A DNA stretch of 64,000 nucleotides. Origin: Plumapathes pennacea (Eukaryota; Cnidaria; Anthozoa; Antipatharia; Myriopathidae). Position 1 is the first letter of the stretch, and each line of letters starts with the position of its first letter. Where the stretch lies: the NCBI GenBank assembly GCA_964036295.1, contig OZ038465.1:12858667-12922666 (forward strand), in the 5' to 3' direction. The notes beneath the pieces are model-generated. The model was not told the origin of the DNA. It saw only the letters and a list, made by a program, of their open reading frames with translations, and ran no database searches. Shown piece after piece: positions 1 through 12,224 of this stretch. A program made the translations under genes and the position numbers.

Positions 1-3000
1 CTAATTAATTCATCACACCTTTCGAGTTAAGCTGCTATATCTCGGCAACGGATGAAGATAGATAAGGCAAATGTATTGCAAAAAGTCTTCTTATAGTCCA
101 AGGAAGGTTTCCTGAAAGTTTCAAGAGTTTTCAAGTTTTGGCCAAAATCGGCAAAAATCCCTGTGCTATAGCCCTAGTATTTTGTCAAAATTCCAACATT
201 TTTCGACCATCTCAGAATCGCATGAAACTTTCAGGAAACGTTCCTGGGACTATGCCGATAAAGTTTGCATAGTTTTTGTAAACTTTTAGTGCGCGCGTCG
301 TGAGAAATTACAGCAAATTACAGCAAATCATGCACTAATTAATTCATCACACCTTTCGAGTTAAGCTGCTATATCTCGGCAACGGATGAAGATAGATAAG
401 GCAAATGTATTGCAAAAAGTCTTCTTATAGTCCAAGGAAGGTTTCCTGAAAGTTTCAAGAGTTTTCAAGTTTTGGCCAAAATCGGCAAAAAACCCTGTGC
501 TATAGCCTTAGTATTTTGTCAAAATTCCAACATTTTTCGACCATCTCAGAATCGCATGAAACTTTCAGGAAACGTTCCTGGGACTATGCCGACAAAGTTT
601 GTATAATTTTTGTAAACTTTTAGTGCGCGCGTCGTGAGAAATTACAGCAAATTACAGCAAATCATGCACTAATTAATTCATCACACCTTTCGAGTTAAGC
701 TGCTATATCTCGGCAACGGATGAAGATAGATAAGGCAAATGTATTGCAAAAAGTCTTCTTATAGTCCAAGGAAGGTTTCCTGAAAGTTTCAAGAGTTTTC
801 AAGTTTTGGCCAAAGTCGGCAAAAAACCCTGTGCTATAGCCCTAGTATTTTGTCAAAATTCCAACATTTTTCGACCATCTCAGAATCGCATGAAACTTTC
901 AGGAAACGTTCCTGGGACTATGCCGATAAAGTTTGCATAGTTTTTGTAAACTTTTAGTGCGCGCGTCGTGAGAAATTACAGCAAATTACAGCAAATCATG
1001 CACTAATTAATTCATCACACCTTTCGAGTTAATAAGCTGCTATATCTCGGCAACGGATGAAGATAGATAAGGCAAATGTATTGCAAAAAGTCTTCTTATA
1101 GTCCAAGGAAGGTTTCCTGAAAGTTTCAAGAAATTTCAAGTTTTGGCCAAAATCGGCAAAAAAACCTTGTGCTATAGCCTTAGATTCTCAAAATTCCAAC
1201 ATTTTTCGACCATCTCAGAATCGCATGAAACTTTCCGGAAACATTCCTGGGACTATGCCGACAAAGTTTGCATAGTTTTTGTAAACTTTTAGCGTGCGCG
1301 TCGTGAGAAATTACAGCAAATTACAGCAAATCATGCACTAATTAATTCATCACACCTTTCGAGTTAAGCTGCTATATCTCGGCAACGGATGAAGATAGAT
1401 AAGGCAAATGTATTGCAAAAAGTCTTCTTATAGTCCAAGGAAGGTTTCCTGAAAGTTTCAAGAGTTTTCAAGTTTTGGCCAAAATCGGCAAAAAACCCTG
1501 TGCTATAGCCTTAGTATTTTGTCAAAATTCCAACATTTTTCGACCATCTCAGAATCGCATGAAACTTTCAGGAAACGTTCCTGGGACTATGCCGACAAAG
1601 TTTGTATAATTTTTGTAAACTTTTAGTGCGCGCGTCGTGAGAAATTACAGCAAATTACAGCAAATCATGCACTAATTAATTCATCACACCTTTCGAGTTA
1701 AGCTGCTATATCTCGGCAACGGATGAAGATAGATAAGGCAAATGTATTGCAAAAAGTCTTCTTATAGTCCAAGGAAGGTTTCCTGAAAGTTTCAAGAGTT
1801 TTCAAGTTTTGGCCAAAGTCGGCAAAAAACCCTGTGCTATAGCCTTAGTATTTTGTCAAAATTCCAACATTTTTCGACCATCTCAGAATCGCATGAAACT
1901 TTCCGGAAACATTCCTGGGACTATGCCGACAAAGTTTGCGTAATTTTTGTAAACTTTTAGCGTGCGCGTCGTGAGAAATTACAGCAAATTACAGCAAATC
2001 ATGCACTAATTAATTCATCACACCTTTCGAGTTAAGCTGCTATATCTCGGCAACGGATGAAGATAGATAAGGCAAATGTATTGCAAAAAGTCTTCTTATA
2101 GTCCAAGGAAGGTTTCCTGAAAGTTTCAAGAGTTTTCAAGTTTTGGCCAAAATCGGCAAAAAACCCTGTGCTATAGCCTTAGTATTTTGTCAAAATTCCA
2201 ACATTTTTCGACCATCTCAGAATCGCATGAAACTTTCAGGAAACGTTCCTGGGACTATGCCGACAAAGTTTGTATAATTTTTGTAAACTTTTAGTGCGCG
2301 CTTCGTGAGAAATTACAGCAAATTACAGCAAATCATGCACTAATTAATTCATCACACCTTTCGAGTTAAGCTGCTATATCTCGGCAACGGATGAAGATAG
2401 ATAAGGCAAATGTATTGCAAAAAGTCTTCTTATAGTCCAAGGAAGGTTTCCTGAAAGTTTCAAGAGTTTTCAAGTTTTGGCCAAAGTCGGCAAAAAACCC
2501 TGTGCTATAGCCTTAGTATTTTGTCAAAATTCCAACATTTTTCGACCATCTCAGAATCGCATGAAACTTTCAGGAAACGTTCCTGGGACTATACCGACAA
2601 AGTTTGCATAGTTTTTGTAAAGTTTTAGCGCGCGCGTCGTGAGAAATTACTGCAAATTACAGCAAATCATGCACTAATTAATTCATCACACCTTTCGAGT
2701 TAAGCTGCTATATCTCGGCAACGGATGAAGATAGATAAGGCAAATGTATTGCAAAAACTCTTCTTATAGTCCAAGGAAGGTTTCCTGAAAGTTTCAAGAG
2801 TTTTCAAGTTTTGGCCAAAATCGGCAAAAAACCCTGTGCTATAGCCCTAGTATTTTGTCAAAATTCCAACATTTTTCGACCATCTCAGAATCGCATGAAA
2901 CTTTCAGGAAACGTTCCTGGGACTATGCCGATAAAGTTTGCATAGTTTTTGTAAACTTTTAGTGCGCGCGTCGTGAGAAATTACAGCAAATTACAGCAAA

Positions 3001-6000
3001 TCATGCACTAATTAATTCATCACACCTTTCGAGTTAAGCTGCTATATCTCGGCAGCGGATGAAGATAGATAAGGCAAATGTATTGCAAAAAGTCTTCTTA
3101 TAGTCCAAGGAAGGTTTCCTGAAAGTTTCAAGAGTTTTCAAGTTTTGGCCAAAGTCGGCAAAAAACCCTGTGTTATAGCCTTAGTATTTTGTCAAAATTC
3201 CAACATTTTTCGACCATCTCAGAATCGTATGAAACTTTCAAGTAACCTTCCTGGGACTATGCCGACAAAGTTTGCATAGTTTTTGTAAACTTTTAGCGCG
3301 CGCGTAGTGAGAAATTACAGCAAATTACAGCAAATCATGCACTAATGAATTCATCACACCTTTCGAGTTAATAAGCTGCTATATCTCGGCAACGGATGAA
3401 GATAGATAAGGCAAATGTATTGCAAAAAGTCTTCTTATAATCCAAGGAAGGTTTCCTGAAAGTTTCAAGAAATTTCAAGTTTTGGCCAAAATCGGCAAAA
3501 AAACCCTGTGCTATAGCCTTAGATTCTCAAAATTCCAACATTTTTCGACCATCTCAGAATCGCATGAAACTTTCCGGAAACATTCCTGGGACTATGCCGA
3601 CAAAGTTTGCATAGTTTTTGTAAACTTTTAGCGTGCGCGTCGTGAGAAATTACAGCAAATTACAGCAAATCATGCACTAATTAATTCATCACACCTTTCG
3701 AGTTAAGCTGCTATATCTCGGCAACGGATGAAGATAGATAAGGCAAATGTATTGCAAAAAGTCTTCTTATAGTCCAGGGAAGGTTTCCTGAAAGTTTCAA
3801 GAATTTTCAAGTTTTGGCCAAAGTCGGCAAAAAACCCTGTGCTATAGCCTTAGTATTTTATCAAAATTCCAACATTTTTCGACCATCTCAGAATCGCATG
3901 AAACTTTCAGGAAACGTTCCTGGGACTATACCGACAAAGTTTGCATAGTTTTTGTAAACTTTTAGCGCGCGCGTCGTGAGAAATTACAGCAAATTACAGC
4001 AAATCATGCACTAATTAATTCATCACACTATTCGAGTTAAGCTGCTATATCTCGGCAACGGATGAAGATAGATAAGGCAAATGTATTGCAAAAAGTCTTC
4101 TTATAGTCCAAGGAAGGTTTCCTGAAAGTTTCAAGAGTTTTCAAGTTTTGGCCAAAATCGGCAAAAAACCCTGTGCTATAGCCTTAGTATTTTGTCAAAA
4201 TTCCAACATTTTTCGACCATCTCAGAATCGCATGAAACTTTCAGGAAACGTTCCTGGGACTATGCCGACAAAGTCTGCATAGTTTTTGTAAACTTTTAGT
4301 GCGCGCGTCGTGAGAAATTACAGCAAATTACAGCAAATCATGCACTAATTAATTCATCACACCTTTCGAGTTAAGCTGCTATATCTCGGCAACGGATGAA
4401 GATAGATAAGGCAAATGTATTGCAAAAAGTCTTCTTATAGTCCAAGGAAGGTTTCCTGAAAGTTTCAAGAGTTTTCAAGTTTTGGCCAAAATCGGCAAAA
4501 AACCCTGTGCTATAGCCTTAGTATTTTATCAAAATTCCAACATTTTTCGACCATCTCAGAATCGCATGAAACTTTCAGGAAACGTTCCTGGGACTATGCC
4601 GACAAAGTCTGCATAGTTTTTGTAAACTTTTAGTGCGCGCGTCGTGAGAAATTACAGCAAATTACAGCAAATCATGCACTAATTAATTCATCACACCTTT
4701 CGAGTTAAGCTGCTATATCTCGGCAACGGATGAAGATAGATAAGGCAAATGTATTGCAAAAAGTCTTCTTATAGTCCAAGGAAGGTTTCCTGAAAGTTTC
4801 AAGAGTTTTCAAGTTTTGGCCAAAATCGGCAAAAAACCCTGTGCTATAGCCTTAGTATTTTGTCAAAATTCCAACATTTTTCGACCATCTCAGAATCGTA
4901 TGAAACTTTCAGGTAACCTTCCTTGGACTATGCCGACAAAGTTTGCATAGTTTTTGTAAAGTTTTAGCGCGCGCGTCGTGAGAAATTACAGCAAATTACA
5001 GCAAATCATGCACTAATTAATTCATCACACCCTTCGAGTTAATAAGCTGCTATATCTCGGCAACGGATGAAGATAGATAAGGCAAATGTATTGCAAAAAG
5101 TCTTCTTATAATCCAAGGAAGGTTTCCTGAAAGTTTCAAGAAATTTCAAGTTTTGGCCAAAATCGGCAAAAAAACCCTGTGCTATAGCCTTAGATTCTCA
5201 AAATTCCAACATTTTTCGACCATCTCAGAATCGTATGAAACTTTCCGGAAACATTCCTGGGACTATGCCGACAAAGTTTGCATAGTTTTTGTAAACTTTT
5301 AGCGTGCGCGTCGTGAGAAATTACAGCAAATTACAGCAAATCATGCACTAATTAATTCATCACACCTTTCGAGTTAAGCTGCTATATCTCGGCAACGGAT
5401 GAAGATAGATAAGGCAAATGTATTGCAAAAAGTCTTCTTATAGTCCAAGGAAGGTTTCCTGAAAGTTTCAAGAATTTTCAAGTTTTGGCCAAAATCGGCA
5501 AAAAACCCTGTGCTATAGCCTTAGTATTTTGTCAAAATTCCAACATTTTTCGACCATCTCAGAATCGCATGAAACTTTCAGGAAACGTTCCTGGGACTAT
5601 ACCGACAAAGTTTGCATAGTTTTTGTAAACTTTTAGTGCGCGCGTCGTGAGAAATTACAGCAAATTACAGCAAATCATGCACTAATTAATTCATCACACC
5701 TTTCGAGTTAAGCTGCTATATCTCGGCAACGGATGAAGATAGATAAGGCAAATGTATTGCAAAAAGTCTTCTTATAGTCCAAGGAAGGTTTCCTGAAAGT
5801 TTCAAGAATTTTCAAGTTTTGGCCAAAATCGGCAAAAAACCCTGTGCTATAGCCTTAGTATTTTGTCAAAATTCCAACATTTTTCGACCATCTCAGAATC
5901 GCATGAAACTTTCAGGAAACGTTCCTGGGACTATTCCGACAAAGTTTGCATAGTTTTTGTAAACTTTTAGTGCGCGCGTCGTGAGAAATTACAGCAAATT

Positions 6001-7575
6001 ACAGCAAATCATTCACTAATTAATTCATCACACCTTTCGAGTTAAGCTGCTATATCTCGGCAACGGATGAAGATAGATAAGGCAAATGTATTGCAAAAAG
6101 TCTTCTTATAGTCCAGGGAAGGTTTCCTGAAAGTTTCAAGAGTTTTCAAGTTTTGGCCAAAATCAGCAAAAAACCCTGTGCTATAGCCTTAGTATTTTGT
6201 CAAAATTCCAACATTTTTCGACCATCTCAGAATCGCATGAAACTTTCAGGAAACGCTCCTGGGACTATACCGACAAAGTTTGCATAGTTTTTGTAAAGTT
6301 TTAGCGCGCGCGTCGTGAGAAATTACAGCAAATTACAGCAAATCATGCACTAATTAATTCATCACACCTTTCGAGTTAAGCTGCTATATCTCGGCAACGG
6401 ATGAAGATAGATAAGGCAAATGTATTGCAAAAAGTCTTCTTATAGTCCAAGGAAGGTTTCCTGAAAGTTTCAAGAGTTTTCAAGTTTTGGCCAAAATCGG
6501 CAAAAAAACCCTGTGCTATAGCCTTAGTATTTTGTCAAAATTCCAACATTTTTCGACCATCTCAGAATCGCATGAAACTTTCAGGAAACGTTGCTGGGAC
6601 TATACCGACAAAGTTTGCATAGTTTTTGTAAAGTTTTAGCGCGCGCGTCGTGAGAAATTACAGCAAATTACAGCAAATCATGCACTAATTAATTCATCAC
6701 ACCTTTCGAGTTAAGCTGCTATATCTCGGCAACGGATGAAGATAGATAAGGCAAATGTATTGCAAAAAGTCTTCTTATAATCCAAGGAAGGTTTCCTGAA
6801 AGTTTCAAGAGTTTTCAAGTTTTGGCCAAAATCGGCAAAAAAACCCTGTGCTATAGCCTTAGTATTTTGTCAAAATTCCAACATTTTTCGACCATCTCAG
6901 AATCGCATGAAACTTTCAGGAAACGTTGCTGGGACTATACCGACAAAGTTTGCATAGTTTTTGTAAAGTTTTAGCGCGCGCGTCGTGAGAAATTACAGCA
7001 AATTACAGCAAATCATGCACTAATTAATTCATCACACCTTTCGAGTTAAGCTGCTATATCTCGGCAACGGATGAAGATATATAAGGCAAATGTATTGCAA
7101 AAAGTCTTCTTATAGTCCAAGGAAGGTTTCCTGAAAGTTTCAAGAGTTTTCAAGTTTTGGCCAAAATCGGCAAAAAAACCCTGTGCTATAGCCTTAGTAT
7201 TTTGTCAAAATTCCAACATTTTTCGACCATCTCAGAATCGCATGAAACTTTCAGGAAACGTTCCTGGGACTATGCCGACAAAGTTTGCATAGTTTTTGTA
7301 AACTTTTAGTGCGCGCGTCGTGAGAAATTACAGCAAATTACAACAAATCATGCACTAATGAATTCATCACACCTTTCGAGTTAAGCTGCTATATCTCGGC
7401 AACGGATGAAGATAGATAAGGCAAATGTATTGCAAAAAGTCTTCTTATAGCCCAAGGAAGGTTTCCTGAAAGTTTCAAGAGTTTTCAAGCTTTGGCCAAA
7501 ATTGGCAAAAAACTCTGTGCTATAGCCTTAGTATTTTGTCAAAATTCCAACATTTTTCGACCATCTCAGAGTCGC
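1..7575. repeat. Satellite DNA array, ~334-bp unit, about 22.7 copies
   Basis: The landmark CTAATTAATTCATCACACC recurs at 1, 335, 669, 1003, 1338, 1672 and so on, giving a unit of 334 bp (335 in one variant class). Units are almost identical, differing by scattered substitutions. Within each unit two arms are inverted copies of each other: in the first unit about 92-123 and 223-253, both carrying the motif GGAA(A/G)GTTTCCTGAAAG or its complement, so the monomer can fold on itself. A 10-bp block (AAATTACAGC) is duplicated near the unit end. A minority variant has a 3-bp insertion (GTTAATAAGC), AGAAATTTC and a deletion before TTCTCAAAA; it occurs in the units starting near 1003, 3342 and 5012. 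There is no long open frame. The array starts at the window edge and probably continues to the left. It ends inside a unit at about 7575, where another repeat joins. Confidence 0.97.
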
Positions 7576-7820
7576 ATGAAGGCTCCCTTCTTCGGTTTAT
7601 TCTTTTCCCGCTGCCGCTGCCGCTGCCGCTCCTGTTCTCGCTCGTGCTGCCCGTTCCTCTCGTATGAAGTCAATTCAAATCCTCGCACTTATCCTAACGT
7701 TTGAAAAAAGCGAGGTCGCAGAAAAAGTAATATATACTTTTGTAACTAACTTTTGATTACAAAGAACCGGGAAGGAGAGCGGGAGCGGGAACAGAATAAA
7801 CCGAGGACGGGAGCCTTCAT
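7576..7820. mobile_element. MITE-like inverted repeat at the satellite edge
   Basis: The left arm begins ATGAAGGCTCCC and continues through a pyrimidine-rich CCGCTGCCGCTG stretch. The right arm (7764-7820) is its imperfect reverse complement, ending GGGAGCCTTCAT, with arms of about 50-57 bp. The element is about 245 bp and has no coding capacity. The satellite motif GCATGAA runs directly into the left arm, so the two share ATGAA at the junction, and satellite sequence does not resume on the right. I see no clear target-site duplication. It is probably a non-autonomous DNA transposon. An old chromosomal breakpoint with a foldback at the join is the alternative. Confidence 0.6.
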
Positions 7821-7959
7821 TTGTTGCGAGCAAACCTATGTATTCAGGAGTCACAAGTATTTTATTTTTCCACGGTTCAAATTTTCCATAGAAAGAAATT
7901 CAGTGCTACCGTGAGAACCTATTCTATATAACAACAAATCTGAACTAGGTAATTTTCAA

Positions 7960-8044
7960 GTGATATAATAGCGCTGTCGGTAGGACACCCAGAAAGGCAG
8001 AGGTTCGTGGTTCAAATCTCGGCTCAACCTTTTTTTCTTTTTTC
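7960..8044 (+). mobile_element. tRNA-like SINE head with pol III promoter boxes
   Basis: TAGCGCTGTCGG (7969-7980) fits an RNA polymerase III A box with one mismatch. GGTTCAAATCT (about 8009-8019) fits a B box, 28 bp further on. A T-rich run at 8030-8044 would terminate pol III. The T-arm stem next to the B box pairs poorly, so this is a tRNA-derived pseudogene or SINE head rather than a working tRNA. It lies just upstream of the LINE remnant. Some Tx1-clade LINEs insert into tRNA or other small-RNA genes, so the two could be linked, but that is inference. Confidence 0.5.
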
Positions 8045-8246
8045 TCGCAGTGCTCTTTCTTATGACGTCATCTATAGTCCCACATGTGGAAGGCGAACGC
8101 TAGCAATAAGGCCAGAATTTGTTCGCTTCTACGCTAAGCTTTAAACCGCCGGTTCTTACGCTGAAGGCTTAAGGAAGGCGGACCTAGAGACTCTCCGGGG
8201 TAACGAAGCGTGGCATTTTGGCTACACCCCAGGCATTGTTCATTGT

Positions 8247-9700
8247 TTGAAGATGGAAGTTCAAGAAGAAGGCCAAGTCCCAGTCACTCCTGGTCCTGTT
8301 GATCCGGATCCCAACCCAGGATTTATAGTCCTTTCCAGAGAACAGACATGGGAAGAATCTGTTTCCTCCCAAACCAGGTTGAAAAAATGCCTCACAGTAA
8401 CTATCCGCTTCAATCAGACCCTCGGATTCTCACCAGACCAGGTCATGGAAGCCCTACGAGAGCATGGATTCATTGACTATGTAAAAGCAATTCAACGAGC
8501 CCAACCCGGGTCATACTCATCACATTCACCTCGGCAGAAGCCAAGGAATGGATTCTGGAGACAACTTCTTTTGAGATTCAGGGCCTCAAACCGGTCGTGA
8601 GAGACAATCGACAGCCACTGACCTTTGTCTCAATTCGTCATGCTCCACCGGAACTTCCCGACGCAGCTGTCATCGCACGCTTGAAGTGCTTCGGAGATGT
8701 AATCTCTTTTCGAAGGTGCAAATACAGAGACACTTGCATTGAAAATGAGATAAGAACTGCCCGAATGAGGTTACACTCTCAAGTTCCTTCATATCTAAAG
8801 ATTGCCTCAGAAACCTTGCTGATTCTCTATGAAGGCCAAACCAGAACCTGTCGCCGGTGTAACAGGCCAGGCCATGAAGCCAAGGAATGTGAAAACTTTG
8901 TATGTTTCAATTGAGACGAGCTTGGCCACACCTTTAGTGCTTGCACTGAACCGGTACGTTGTGCCATTTGCAAAAACATCGCCCACAAGGCCACCGCATG
9001 TCCGTATGCCATCATTGATGACCTGAACTCCAAAGTTCCAATCTCCGCACTTTTAGCCCAGGCATTTTTTGTCAATAAATATTCTGAGCCTCCGACCAAA
9101 ATATACGATCACTGGTCGTCTCTGGTGGATCGATATTTTAACTGGCCAAATCTGTGGAGATTAATCCGAAACCCTACTTGTGAAAATGTTAACTAACGAT
9201 CTACTTTGGCTTATTGTTATGCGTGGTGTTAAAGTTCACGCTGTCCTGAAAAAATGGAATTATATAAATTTTGATCATTGTCCTTTTTGTCAAAGTAAAG
9301 AGACTCTCGAGCATTGTTTTTCTGAATGTAGCCGTTCGAAAGCAGTATGGATTCATTTCCATACGCTTTTGAATAAACTTTCTTCTATCAGTCTGTCTTT
9401 TAAGGACCTAATCTTTTTGACAGGTGAAGCTACGAATCCAAAATTTATCATCTCGTCATTTATTATTAAGACAATCCTATATGAAATATGGAATTCAAGA
9501 AATAGAGCAACTTTTAAAAATAAGAAAGATAGCGTAACTACAATCATACAACATGTGAATCATGAAATCTCGTTTCGTGTGAAACATGAATTTAGCCTCT
9601 TAAGACTAGCTCCTTTTGAGAAACTCTGGGCTATTAATAGTTGCCTGTGTACTGTAAGCAATGGCTCGCTTAATATTAACGTATAGTTTAAAATAAAAAT
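8247..9700 (+). pseudogene. Internally deleted non-LTR retrotransposon (LINE), ORF1 joined to ORF2 C-terminus
   Basis: The first part (8247-8914, one frameshift near 8510, stop at 8912) encodes an ORF1/gag-like protein ending in a zinc knuckle, CRRCNRPGHEAKEC. Just past the stop comes a second cysteine cluster (CTEP..CAIC..H..C). From about 9075 the sequence matches the C-terminal end of a LINE ORF2: a WSSLVDRYFNW segment, a frameshift near 9190, then the zf-RVT type cluster CPFCQSKETLEHCF (9180-9686), typical of the region after reverse transcriptase. The endonuclease and reverse transcriptase are missing, so roughly 3 kb has been deleted in between. An A-rich tail (AAAATAAAAATTAAAG) follows the stop at about 9686. 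The two zinc motifs suggest an L1/Tx1-like clade. It is not functional. Confidence 0.8.
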
Positions 9701-9789
9701 TAAAGAAAAAAAATAATGATCAATGCTGAAAGCCTGATGCTGGAGTGCCGGGGTTTACCTCTCGAGGACATCTCGATGGGAAGAACTCC

Positions 9790-10078
9790 ACTGAGGGGAT
9801 TCTTGTCGAAGTTCTCTTGGGAGGACACCCTTACTGGGGCCTGTCAGAACCCTCGAAAGGAGTACTGGTCAGGACTTCTGGAAGGGGGACCCTGGAAGGG
9901 GCCTGTCATTGCTCTGAAAGAGTTAATTGTCAGGACTCGCGGAAGGGGGACCCTAGAAAGAACCTGTCAGAACTCGCGAAAGGAGTACTGGTCAGGACTT
10001 CTGGAAGGGGGGGGGGGGGGGGGACCCTGGAAGGGACCTGTCATTGCTCTGTAAGAGAGTACTGGCAAAAGGGCCCCT
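9790..10078. repeat. Minisatellite, ~61-bp unit (123-bp doublet)
   Basis: The motif TCAGGACT is spaced at 9869, 9930 and 9992, a period of 61-62 bp. Copies one and three (AGTACTGGTCAGGACTTCTGG) are nearly identical and 123 bp apart, so the array has a two-step structure. A run of 17 G at about 10006-10022 has expanded inside one copy. There is no stable coding frame. It begins shortly after the A-rich tail of the LINE remnant. Confidence 0.85.
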
Positions 10079-11139
10079 GAGAGGCGACTCCCTGGAAAGG
10101 GTACCAGTGATCACTGGAACATGAAAAGCTGGAACAGAAGGAACTATTAAATCAAAATGAATAAATCAAAAAATGAATAAATCAAAAATCAAAATAATAT
10201 ATGCACTGCGCATGCGTATCAGTGCTAACTACCTCATTAGCATCTCATTAACGATTTTTGACCCGTTTTTAGCCAAAATACCCCGTTGCCATGGCAACCA
10301 ATTAATTTCCGGCCTTCTGATTGGCTCACAGCTTCATTAATATTTTGGAATAAAATTAGCATACACAACCTATTGTTTACCAAAACCATGTCTTTCAAAA
10401 TAATCTTACGAGTTTCGCAAAATACACGTACTTCTACAGCAATTCTTAGCTCAAGACGTCAAAACTCAACTCAACAAGTGCACGCTCGTATAAAGGAACA
10501 TCATTTATTGGCTATAGCGCAGTTACAGCAATAAATACAAAGCCAAAAATCAAAAAATATCAACTACAAGTCTCACAACATATCTCAGATTCGGCGCTAG
10601 CTGCCTTCAAATCACGTTTTAAGAGTTCAAATGACTTATACAACTTATACAAACGACTTATACAACAACCGGCACAAGTTTACAAACCTTCTGTAGTCTT
10701 CAAAAGCGGAATATCCTTTACAACTGGGTCGTTCGGCCTTCACAACAAATGTATCAAAGTGTTGACAGCGTTCGCTCGCAAGTCAACATCTCTTCGAATG
10801 AGCAATGAAGCGCTTCCCCGATTGTCCTTTTGTGATCAAGACCATGCAACATGCCTATCGTTTCTCATAACTTCATACTGCTGTCTTTAACACTTCCATC
10901 AACCAGAATTCTCTTGATGTTGTCTTGAACATTTGCTGCTGTTCGACGACACGTTCTCCGTAGCAGTTTCAATATGTCATCAGTAATTGTGTTCGCGTTC
11001 CACTGAACTAGTTCAACATTAAGAGGGCATTCTGTAAAGAGCGGAGAGCAACGATTCCTTCACAGGTGACTCGTCTTGTACTGAACTCCCCATTGAAGAA
11101 CGACATACGTTTCTTGCGCATAAAAAGACTTTGCGATAT

Positions 11140-11292
11140 TTATTGCTCACTCATCCAAGCCAGAGATTCGTACGGCATGAGACACCAATTCAGAGGAGTA
11201 TAGGACGATAGAAGTCGCTCGCAGACGTCCAAACAAGAAGCAGCATCACTCTCAACGAGCCATGTGGAAGGGCCGATATCACACGCACAACC
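11140..11292 (-). pseudogene. Possible decayed terminal exon, unknown family
   Basis: On the minus strand a good acceptor (TGTCTTTCAG) is followed by about 50 codons containing CDIGPSTWLVESDAASC and ending at a TAA that overlaps an AATAAA hexamer. A second coding-like segment lies further 3' on the same strand (about 10880-11030, containing ANTITDDILKLLRRTC) in another frame. Upstream exons were not found and I do not recognise the family. It may be a remnant of a gene or a large transposon. Confidence 0.2.
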
Positions 11293-11500
11293 TGAAAGAC
11301 AATGGAGACACATAAGCAAAAACGTGGAATGCGTGCGTGTTTCGGCTATTATTTTTGTCGACAACAAAAGAATATGTTGCCTAAATACAAAAGAGCCAAA
11401 CGGTACGAGACAAAAGAACGCCGGCGGATGTTTAAATGGTCAAAACACTGTCACAGCGCGATTTTCGGAATGTATCCGGTAGCGATGGGCGCGGATTTGG

Positions 11501-11501
<1 letters not shown>

Positions 11502-11531
<30 letters not shown>
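11502..11531. repeat. Poly-C tract (30 C)
   Basis: There are thirty consecutive C residues. The preceding GCGCGGATTTGGA resembles the C/G-rich ends of the hAT-like elements elsewhere in the window, so this may be a solo element end. Confidence 0.9.
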
Positions 11532-12224
11532 ACGAAAACTTAATGTGTAAGGAAGATTTTCAAGTGGAAGATATTGTAACGGACCGAGGCCAGTGCGCCA
11601 ATTCTGACAAACTACAAGTTCGTTACAATATATTATCCGAGATATGAAATGTCTACTGTCACAATTTCGTATCCGCAATTAAACGGCTAGGGCTGGGCAC
11701 GGGTCCGCAATCAAAATGGTTTTTCGGCTTCTCGCTAGCGTTCGCGCTTCTGATCCAACAATCTGGCCACACATAGGCAGGGCAAATGAACAAATGCTAC
11801 AATAGCATGCACCACAGGGAATAAAGATAAGAGGCTCAGCCGCAATGAAAACCTAAAAGTTCGTGAAATCTGAAACCTAAAAAATAGTGCTAATTCTAAT
11901 GTGAATATGTGACACGAGTATTAATCGCCATTAGGTCTTTGATTTGGTGTCTCTAAGAGACGGATACGGAATACGAAATTACGGAATTATGAGTACTAAA
12001 AATATAGAATTAAAAAAAAAAGGAATTATGGAACTCCGGAATACCTATTATTGAATACGGAGTTATAAAATACGGAATTATGGAACACGAAGTTATAGAA
12101 TATGAACTTATGGAATACGGAATACCAAATGAAAACATGAATAAGAAAACAATTAAAAATATATAAAAAAATAGATCAATCGTCAATACGATTCTTTTTA
12201 GTCCTGCCCTTCTTACAGACAATT

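Larger units (their letters stand above)
10111..12224. other. Gene-poor intergenic stretch with decayed fragments
   Basis: I recognise no intact gene here. The first 90 bp repeat AAATGAATAAATC. Around 10870-11292 the minus strand has short coding-like pieces (see separate entry). Poly-C occupies 11502-11531. About 11950-12135 is a degenerate array of an ATACGGAATTATGGA-like 15-mer. The remainder is AT-rich sequence without landmarks. Confidence 0.5.

Noticed and set aside
1..7575. CRISPR-like array or bacterial origin for the tandem repeats
   Set aside because: The whole 334-bp unit repeats without unique spacers, and the flanks contain spliced animal genes.
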